Below are positions 58,360-64,000 of a DNA stretch of 64,000 nucleotides, in pieces. Each line of letters begins with the position of its first letter. The first letter of the stretch is position 1. Both the position numbers and the translations under genes were made by a program. The notes below the pieces were generated by a model. The model was not told the origin of the DNA and searched no databases. It was given only the letters and a program-made list of their open reading frames with translations. Source of the stretch: an uncultured Clostridia bacterium (GTDB lineage Bacteria; Bacillota; Clostridia; TANB77; CAG-508); assembly GCA_934149275.1 (NCBI GenBank), contig CAKPEG010000004.1, positions 13,768-77,767 on the forward strand, given 5' to 3'.

Positions 58360-59310
58360 ATGAAATGCCCAAAATGTAATGAAGAAATCGCAGATGTAGC
58401 TAAATTCTGTACAAAATGTGGAGTTAATATTGAAGAAGAAAAAGCAAGAATTGCTGAAGAAAATGAAAGAAAGCAAAAAGAAGAAGAGGCAAGAAAAAAA
58501 GAAATTGAAGACAGAAAAAAATTAGAAGAAATTAGAAAGCAAGAAGAATTAAAAAGAGAAGAAGAAATAAAAGAAGCAGAAAAGAAAGAAGCAATTCGAA
58601 AAGCTAAAGAAGAGGGAATAGAATTAGAAATAATCGATAAAAAGCCAGAACCAGAGCCAGAAGAAAAGCCAGTAGAATTTAAAAAGAAAGAAGAAGCTCC
58701 AAAAAAGAAAAAACAAAAAGTAAAAATTAAGAAAAATATATTTCAAGTAATAATTAATAAATTGATTTTTATAATAATAGTTGCAGCTTTAATAATAGGT
58801 GGAGTATATTATTGTTATACTCAAAATTTATTGCCAGAATTTGCTCAAAATCAAGTAGAAGAATTCGATAAAACATTACAAAATGTAATAAAATTAAACA
58901 ATGAAGTAAACGATAAAAAGAAAAGCACAACTACATCATCAAATGAAAATAAGATAGATTTAGAAGAAAGTAAAAATGAAACAAATTCAGTGAACGAAAA
59001 CAAAACAGAATTAGAAGTGAGTCCAAAAGAAACAAGTTCAGCTGACACAAATAACATAAAAGAATTAACAGATGAAGTTTCAATTATTACGAAAGATGGT
59101 AAACAAGGATTAATAAATAAAAAAACAGGTGAAACCGTTTTAGAACCCAAATATACTCAAATTTTCTTAGCAAATTATTATGAGGTTGGAAAAACAGAAG
59201 CTGATAAAGAAAAAGGAATAGTTGTAAAAGACATTGAAAAATTTTATAAGTTAGACGAAAATTACCATATTTCAACAGAAGTAATAGTATTACCAGATGA
59301 AAATGAATAA
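58360..59310 (+). CDS. Zinc-ribbon, coiled-coil, single-TM protein with a WG-like repeat
   Basis: The 316 residues fall in clear blocks: a zinc ribbon CPKCNEEIADVAKFCTKCG (3-21), a highly charged Glu/Lys coiled coil (about 25-125), a transmembrane helix (about 134-155), a Ser/Thr/Asn/Glu linker, and near the end one WG-type unit, KDGKQGLINKKTGETVLEPK. The inside half would be the zinc ribbon and coiled coil, the outside half the WG motif. Only one WG unit is present, too few for a propeller. It lies 12 bp after mutS, so it is probably co-transcribed. Function unknown. Confidence 0.72.
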   Translation: MKCPKCNEEIADVAKFCTKCGVNIEEEKARIAEENERKQKEEEARKKEIEDRKKLEEIRKQEELKREEEIKEAEKKEAIRKAKEEGIELEIIDKKPEPEPEEKPVEFKKKEEAPKKKKQKVKIKKNIFQVIINKLIFIIIVAALIIGGVYYCYTQNLLPEFAQNQVEEFDKTLQNVIKLNNEVNDKKKSTTTSSNENKIDLEESKNETNSVNENKTELEVSPKETSSADTNNIKELTDEVSIITKDGKQGLINKKTGETVLEPKYTQIFLANYYEVGKTEADKEKGIVVKDIEKFYKLDENYHISTEVIVLPDENE

Positions 59311-59346
59311 ACTGGAAATTAATTTTAAAAAATATTAAAAAAACTA

Positions 59347-59375
59347 TTGTTAAAAAAAAAAAATAGTGGTATAAA
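59347..59375 (+). promoter_or_regulatory. Probable promoter of the sortase cluster
   Basis: TTGTTA (59347-59352) and TATAAA (59370-59375) with a 17-bp, nearly pure A spacer. AGGAGGAAAG precedes the ATG at 59420. Confidence 0.6.
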
Positions 59376-59419
59376 TATCTTGTGTTTATATTCAAGAGAA
59401 AAAATAGGAGGAAAGAGTA

Positions 59420-59944
59420 ATGAAAAAAATAATATCAATTGCTTTATTATTAGTAGTTCTTTTAGGAACACTAGCTGTAACTGTAAATGCAGCAACAACT
59501 GATTCAGTTAATGAAATTTATACAATAGGATCAAAATATGGAATGACAGAAAGTGACAAACAACAATTACAAAACTTTATAGACAGAAATGGAATAACAG
59601 AAGCACAAGCTGCAAAATTAGTTGAAAAAGCTAAAGAAGCTGAACAAGTAATGACATCAGCTGGAAAAACAAAATATAGTGAATTAACTACAGCTGAAAA
59701 AGACAAATTAAAAGAAATTGCTAACTCAGCAGCAAGTGAAGTAGGAGTTTCATTAGTATTCAAAGCAAAAAGTGTTGAAATCTGGAAAGATGGTAAAAAA
59801 TTATTAGTAGTAACAAACAATGAAGGAAAATTGGCATATACAGGAAATACATCTAATGTTGTAGCAATAGCAGTATCTTCAATTGCAGTAGTTGCCCTAG
59901 CTGCTATTATAGTAAATAAAAGAATAGCTGCAAAAGCAGAATAA
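59420..59944 (+). CDS. Secreted protein with atypical LAYTG sorting signal
   Basis: 174 residues with a signal peptide ending VNAA (about residue 25). A helical body follows (YGMTESDKQQLQNFIDRNGI, AAKLVEKAKEAEQVM) with a small beta segment, VEIWKDGKKLLVVTNNEGKL. The end is built like a cell-wall sorting signal: LAYTG at about 138-142, a hydrophobic helix, and a basic tail NKRIAAKAE. The Pro of LPXTG is Ala. The next gene encodes a sortase 12 bp downstream, so this is the likely dedicated substrate. Function unknown. Confidence 0.78.
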   Translation: MKKIISIALLLVVLLGTLAVTVNAATTDSVNEIYTIGSKYGMTESDKQQLQNFIDRNGITEAQAAKLVEKAKEAEQVMTSAGKTKYSELTTAEKDKLKEIANSAASEVGVSLVFKAKSVEIWKDGKKLLVVTNNEGKLAYTGNTSNVVAIAVSSIAVVALAAIIVNKRIAAKAE

Positions 59945-59956
59945 TAAAGGAAAAAT

Positions 59957-60562
59957 ATGCAATATGCTGTTAAAGCAACTATTAAAAAAATAATAGTTGC
60001 TTTTTTAATTGTTATAGCTTTTTTTGGATTAATAAATATTTGTTTAGGGCGACAGATTAATCTAAATATATCGTTAATTAACAAAATGGCAATAGATAAG
60101 AGTGCTAAAAAAGAAGAAATAATGGCAATAGATACAAATACAAATAAAATTCAAAACTATCCAGAATATGGAACGCAATATGCTACTATAGAAATCCCAA
60201 AGATAGACGTAAATTTACCAGTATATTTTGGAAGTACTCTAGATGTTTTGAAAAATGGTGTAGGACACGATAGTGCAAGCTACTTTCCAGGAGAAGGTGG
60301 AACAATAATATATATGGGACACAATTCAAAAAATGCATTCAGAAGATTTTCAGAATTAAAAAAAGGCGATGAGATAACTGTAAAGACATCTTATGGGAAT
60401 TTTACATATAAAATATATGATATGAAATTAATAAATGAAAAAGATTTAGATGCTTTACCAATCCAAAAAGATGAAGAAATATTAATGTGTTATACATGTT
60501 ATCCATTTAATAATATTGGATATGCTACCCAAAGATATGTAGTATACGCAAAACCAATTTAA
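59957..60562 (+). CDS. srtD: Sortase, class D type
   Basis: A membrane cysteine transpeptidase that cuts sorting signals after Thr and links proteins to the wall. The 201 residues have an N-terminal anchor (about 9-30) and the sortase barrel: YATIEIPKIDVNLPVYFGS, catalytic His122 in YMGHNSKNAFRRFSELKKGD, Cys181 in LMCYTCYP and Arg193 in YATQRYVVY. Organisation, size and the F-R-x-F/L stretch after His fit class D better than A or B. Candidate substrates are the adjacent LAYTG protein and the LPKTG protein at 31725. Confidence 0.9.
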   Translation: MQYAVKATIKKIIVAFLIVIAFFGLINICLGRQINLNISLINKMAIDKSAKKEEIMAIDTNTNKIQNYPEYGTQYATIEIPKIDVNLPVYFGSTLDVLKNGVGHDSASYFPGEGGTIIYMGHNSKNAFRRFSELKKGDEITVKTSYGNFTYKIYDMKLINEKDLDALPIQKDEEILMCYTCYPFNNIGYATQRYVVYAKPI

Positions 60563-60577
60563 TGTGAGGAAAATTAC

Positions 60578-61435
60578 ATGGAAAAAGTGATAGAAACAAT
60601 TATAAAAATAATATTAGTTATACTATTATTTGTGAGTATTTTGGTGTTTGGAATATTAAATATATTATCAAATACAGTATTTGATCAAGAATATACATTA
60701 AAAAAATTAGAAGAGACAAACTACTATGCAAATATTTATACACAAATAAAATCTGATTTTAGAAATTATATATACCAATCAGGATTAGATGAAAACGTAA
60801 TTGAAGATATAGTTACACCTGAAGAAGTAAAAGAAGATACTAGAAAAATAATTGTAGGAACATATAATGGATTACACGAAGAGGTTGATACAGCCAAAAT
60901 TCATGATAGACTAAATAATAATATAAATAAAAGTTTAGAAGGAAAAAAGATTGATAGTAAAACACAAGAATCTATAAACACATTTGTTAATCAAATAACA
61001 GATCAATATCAAGAGACAATAACGAAAACGGAATATGAAAATCAAATATATAAAAACTTTTCTAAAATACAAAAGATAGTTAATAAAGGAAAGAAGATTT
61101 CAATAGTACTAGTAGTAGTTTGGGGAGCTTTAATAATCATTACATACTATAGAAAAATATTTAAAAATTTAGCATATTTAGGAACAGCATTTTTAAGTGA
61201 CGGTATAGCTTATATTTTTTTAGATGCATATATATCTAAAAAAATTGACATAGAAAATCTTACAATATTAAATGATGCTATAACAATAACACTAAGAGAA
61301 TATTTACAAAGTATGTTAAAAGATATATCTACATATGGTTATATATTATTAATAATAGGAATTATATTAATAATCTTTGGAAATACAATTCATGGACTAA
61401 AGTATTACAGAAATAAAGATAAAAGCACATATTAA
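60578..61435 (+). CDS. Uncharacterised membrane protein of the sortase cluster
   Basis: The 285 residues have a first transmembrane helix at about 8-30, an extracytoplasmic helical domain of about 140 residues (rich in Asn, Glu and Lys, with YYANIYTQIKSDFRNYIYQS), then three hydrophobic helices at about 170-190, 197-213 and 252-272 and a basic end. I do not recognise a named family. It sits 15 bp after the sortase gene with GTGAGGA before its ATG, so the two are co-expressed. It could assist sortase or its substrates; this is inferred from position only. Confidence 0.7.
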   Translation: MEKVIETIIKIILVILLFVSILVFGILNILSNTVFDQEYTLKKLEETNYYANIYTQIKSDFRNYIYQSGLDENVIEDIVTPEEVKEDTRKIIVGTYNGLHEEVDTAKIHDRLNNNINKSLEGKKIDSKTQESINTFVNQITDQYQETITKTEYENQIYKNFSKIQKIVNKGKKISIVLVVVWGALIIITYYRKIFKNLAYLGTAFLSDGIAYIFLDAYISKKIDIENLTILNDAITITLREYLQSMLKDISTYGYILLIIGIILIIFGNTIHGLKYYRNKDKSTY

Positions 61436-61464
61436 AGATTTATTACAATTTCATGTCAAATATT

Positions 61465-61493
61465 GAAAAAGATAATAATTATAAATATAATAA
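61465..61493 (+). promoter_or_regulatory. Promoter of the vWA-protein gene
   Basis: TTGAAA (61465-61470) and TATAAT (61488-61493) have a 17-bp spacer. It lies inside the longer open frame that starts at 61463 and so supports the ATG at 61520. Confidence 0.65.
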
Positions 61494-61519
61494 TTAAAAA
61501 AATATGTGAGGAAAAACTA

Positions 61520-63313
61520 ATGAAAAATAAGTGTAATACAGACGGAATAACATTAATTGCATTGGTAATAACAATAGTAGTTATGTTAGTATTAGCAGGA
61601 GTTGTAATCAACTATGCGCTAGGTGATTCAGGAATTTTTGAGGGAACCAAAAAAGGAAAATATATGAATTATGTTCAAGCATTGGATGATACAATAAAAG
61701 CATATACATTAAAAAACAGTGATCCATATTCGTCATCAAAGAAAACAATATCTGATTTAATAAATGAAGGAATATTAATTAAAATAACATTAGATGAGAA
61801 TAAAACAATATATTATGTAACAGATGATGGACTATACAAGCTAGGCTTAGGAGACAAATTATCAAATAGAACTAATCTTGAAAATAAATTTAAAAATGAG
61901 CCAAATTGGGCAGATACTAAATTCAAAAAAGTTGAAGACTTGTATCCATATGGAGTTTTCGTAACAGATAATGATTTAAATTCAGCATATTTATACAAAA
62001 ATATATATGGAAAACTATTTAATTTCGGTGTAGATGATAAGATAGCAAATAACGGAAAATATAATGGAAAACTTATCAACATTTATCCAAAACAAATTGT
62101 TGATTCAGAACAAGAGGTTGTGATACTTGTAGATAGAACAGTCAGTATGGCACTAGATATTACTCAATCAGGTAATAATATGCCAGTAGTTCTTGATGCA
62201 AACGGAAATTTCGATTATCAAGCAGGATATAGTAAAACTAGATGGTCTCTTACTGTAGATACGTTGAATAAGTTTATGGATGAATATTTGGTTAATAATA
62301 AAAAACAGAAGAAAAAAGTTACTATTATTACATACTATGGATATGAAAATGGAGAAGATGGTTTAGCATTAACTAACTTAGGAACATTTACAGAGGCAAA
62401 TTTGGCAAAAAAATCATATAGTCAAATATTTACACTTAACCAATATCAGACAATATTAGATGAACTGAAATCAAAAGGAACTTGGCAATGTGGAGTGCCA
62501 AATGATTATTATTCAACATCATATTCATGGTATACAGGACAAACAGAATATAATGTACAGGTATATTTATCAAATTCAAATGATCGTAATTTAAAAAATA
62601 GGACAACAACTTCAACTATATATAAAAATGGAGCACCAACACTTGGGTCAGGAACTTGTACGCCAAATGCGTTGAAATATGCATATGAATATATAATGGG
62701 AAAAGGCGAAGAGCCAACAAATGTTGTTATTTTAACAGATGGTGAACCTAACAGATATAGAGATGATTATAATAGATGGTACAGTTCAACATCTAATTAT
62801 GGATATGGTCAATCTGGAAAAACAATAATAAGAAATAAAATTCGTGAATATGCTGAAAAAATATTAAATACAAATAAAGGCGGATATCAAACAAAATTAT
62901 ATGGTGTAGCAGTATCAGAAGATGCAACAACATCAACATTCCAGGAGGATTTTGGATCTTTTTTGAGCAAGTATTTTACAGCAAATGATGCAAGCAGTTT
63001 GGAAGACAGTTTTGATAAGATATTAAAAGATGTTGATAAAGGTAATTCATCAATAATTACTGAAGGAAAGTTGGAAGAAAGTTATAAAGATGTTCAAGAA
63101 GTAAAAATCGAAGTGTATAAAAGTGATAACAAAGATAATACTTTAATTACATATGATTATTTAGAAAATGCACAATATAATTTGTCTGATATATATGAAG
63201 ATTCAAATATCGATTTGAGAAAAGCTTTTGAAGTAATAGATGACGATCCACAAATAACAGATGAGTATGATAAAATAGATGTAACGATATACTATTATGG
63301 AGATGAAGAATAA
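61520..63313 (+). CDS. Prepilin-like protein with von Willebrand factor A domain
   Basis: The N-terminus KCNTDGITLIALVITIVVMLV is read here as a type IV prepilin/pseudopilin leader (DGITLIALVITIVV), cleaved before the hydrophobic helix by a prepilin peptidase. A short pilin-like region (GDSGIFEGTKKGKYMNYVQA) follows, then a linker, then a vWA domain from about residue 200. It has VVILVDRTVSMALDI (MIDAS written D-x-T-x-S instead of D-x-S-x-S), GTCTPNALKYAYEYI (MIDAS Thr) and NVVILTDGEPN (MIDAS Asp). Such a tip-adhesin layout would suit surface attachment. No pilus assembly genes are in the window. The start at 61520 has GTGAGGA. Confidence 0.8.
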   Translation: MKNKCNTDGITLIALVITIVVMLVLAGVVINYALGDSGIFEGTKKGKYMNYVQALDDTIKAYTLKNSDPYSSSKKTISDLINEGILIKITLDENKTIYYVTDDGLYKLGLGDKLSNRTNLENKFKNEPNWADTKFKKVEDLYPYGVFVTDNDLNSAYLYKNIYGKLFNFGVDDKIANNGKYNGKLINIYPKQIVDSEQEVVILVDRTVSMALDITQSGNNMPVVLDANGNFDYQAGYSKTRWSLTVDTLNKFMDEYLVNNKKQKKKVTIITYYGYENGEDGLALTNLGTFTEANLAKKSYSQIFTLNQYQTILDELKSKGTWQCGVPNDYYSTSYSWYTGQTEYNVQVYLSNSNDRNLKNRTTTSTIYKNGAPTLGSGTCTPNALKYAYEYIMGKGEEPTNVVILTDGEPNRYRDDYNRWYSSTSNYGYGQSGKTIIRNKIREYAEKILNTNKGGYQTKLYGVAVSEDATTSTFQEDFGSFLSKYFTANDASSLEDSFDKILKDVDKGNSSIITEGKLEESYKDVQEVKIEVYKSDNKDNTLITYDYLENAQYNLSDIYEDSNIDLRKAFEVIDDDPQITDEYDKIDVTIYYYGDEE

Positions 63314-63323
63314 AAAACTAAAG

Positions 63324-63352
63324 TTGACATAAAAGTAAAGGGGTAATATAAT
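63324..63352 (+). promoter_or_regulatory. Perfect consensus SigA promoter of the final orphan gene
   Basis: TTGACA (63324-63329), 17-bp spacer, TATAAT (63347-63352). Confidence 0.9.
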
Positions 63353-63397
63353 AGGAACATGCAATAAACTTTATTACAACATAAGGAGGTGCTAACT

Positions 63398-63856
63398 ATG
63401 GCAGAAACCAAATTAACAGGAATAGCTATTTCAGTAGAAATGCTGGAAAAGAGATTCGCAAAAAAGAAAATCGCAGCCAAGTTAGAAAAAGCATTAAAGT
63501 CCCAGAAAAAACGGACAAAAAAGCTTTTGAAGGAAGTGAAGGAATTCGCGCAGGAAAGTGGACAGAATCCAGATCAACTTATTAAAACGGAGTTTCCAAT
63601 AAGATTGAATCTTATGGTGTATGTTATCAATACCTCAATGACCATGCTTCTTTCCAATGAGAAAGAAGACAGCTTGGATGACTTAATCTTATGTTTGTTA
63701 ACAGAAGAAAACGCCAAGTGGAACATTGAAGCATTTGAAGGAAAACTTCATACCATGAGAGAGGATTACAAACTGTACTTAAACCAGGAAAAGTTCAATT
63801 CGATGTGCGAAGAAGGAGGCTATCCATATAACAATGGAGGCGGGTATCTGAGTTAG
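63398..63856 (+). CDS. Uncharacterised small soluble protein, atypical composition
   Basis: No family recognised. The 152 residues have a basic helical N-terminal half (KRFAKKKIAAKLEKALKSQK), a central RLNLMVYVINTSMTMLLSN and a Glu-rich helical part. The end is glycine/tyrosine-rich (EEGGYPYNNGGGYLS). There is no signal peptide or membrane helix. It has a perfect promoter, AAGGAGG at proper distance from the ATG at 63398 and a 17-bp terminator stem, so it is a complete transcription unit of one gene. Codon use is less AT-biased than in the vWA gene next to it, and it resembles the other isolated orphan genes of the window in this respect. Confidence 0.75.
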   Translation: MAETKLTGIAISVEMLEKRFAKKKIAAKLEKALKSQKKRTKKLLKEVKEFAQESGQNPDQLIKTEFPIRLNLMVYVINTSMTMLLSNEKEDSLDDLILCLLTEENAKWNIEAFEGKLHTMREDYKLYLNQEKFNSMCEEGGYPYNNGGGYLS

Positions 63857-63881
63857 CTCGATAATTTGATCCTTAAAATGA

Positions 63882-63921
63882 TAAATCCTGATTGTCAATT
63901 TTTTGACAATCAGGATTTATT
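63882..63921 (+). terminator. Strong terminator of the final orphan gene
   Basis: TAAATCCTGATTGTCAA and TTGACAATCAGGATTTA form a perfect 17-bp stem around TTTT. The remaining bases to 64000 hold the start of another palindromic sequence (CCAGC-TAT-GCTGG inside GCCTTTAGCTTT/AAAGCTTAAAGC) and no gene. Confidence 0.92.
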
Positions 63922-64000
63922 AAATTACGCCTTTAGCTTTGTGAAACGAAGTGAAACAACAACCGCCAGCTATGCTGGTGAGATTAAAAGCTTAAAGCAA

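Overview
The window looks like a chromosomal segment of an AT-rich, endospore-forming member of the Clostridia (Bacillota), probably one of the uncultured gut-type lineages. Coding strands are A-rich, Shine-Dalgarno sites are strong AGGAGG-type, and SigA-like TTGACA/TATAAT promoters with 17-bp spacers are frequent. Sporulation genes are spread through it: dpaA, spoVS, gerW/ytfJ, gpr, ytxC and sigH. Acetate kinase, pyruvate kinase and a FucO-like alcohol dehydrogenase suggest fermentation. Nothing in the window fixes the genus.

Layout. 0-3 kb: ackA, then a MazF-type toxin gene with an unusual C-terminal half. 3-9 kb: rqcH (minus strand) back to back with an operon of a membrane TPR protein, dpaA, uppP and folD, followed by dprA. 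9.6-14.6 kb: ymdB-spoVS, a membrane-anchored family-5 solute-binding protein, recA and recX. 14.5-17.4 kb: scpA, a DUF2953 protein, an orphan gene and gerW. 17.4-23 kb: mgtC, a GltD-like flavoprotein, pepV, then mntP behind a yybP-ykoY (manganese) riboswitch, and an S66 peptidase. 23-31.6 kb: orphan membrane protein, glgP, pyk, a BI-1 family protein, dgkA and a two-component system. 31.7-37 kb: LPXTG surface protein, polysaccharide deacetylase, Nudix hydrolase, yebC, gpr. 37-42 kb: SPFH/SHOCT protein with a zinc-ribbon partner, SGNH hydrolase, fucO. 42-48 kb: traX-like, ytxC, and a glucan cluster (GH57, DUF4912, GT4). 48-51.6 kb: ylbF, sigH, tRNA-Thr, two uncharacterised proteins and a 5'-nucleotidase. 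51.9-59.3 kb: ychF, a transglutaminase-like protein, miaB, mutS and a zinc-ribbon/WG-repeat protein. 59.4-63.9 kb: a sortase cluster (LAYTG protein, class D-type sortase, membrane protein, prepilin-like vWA protein) and a final orphan gene.

The least ordinary material is of three kinds. (1) A 411-residue MazF-family protein whose C-terminal half resembles two degenerate Spo0A DNA-binding domains, with no visible antitoxin. (2) Several families of structured intergenic repeats. One has four copies (about 2.9, 10.9, 37.1 and 42.2 kb) whose arms carry compensatory changes, and a related larger element lies at 41.9 kb. A second family, upstream of mntP and dgkA, carries an extended -10 motif. A third lies upstream of ychF and mutS. 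(3) Four self-contained orphan genes with composition unlike their neighbours, each with its own strong ribosome-binding site, most with a recognisable promoter and terminator. All functional calls come from reading motifs by eye. No database search or folding program was run.
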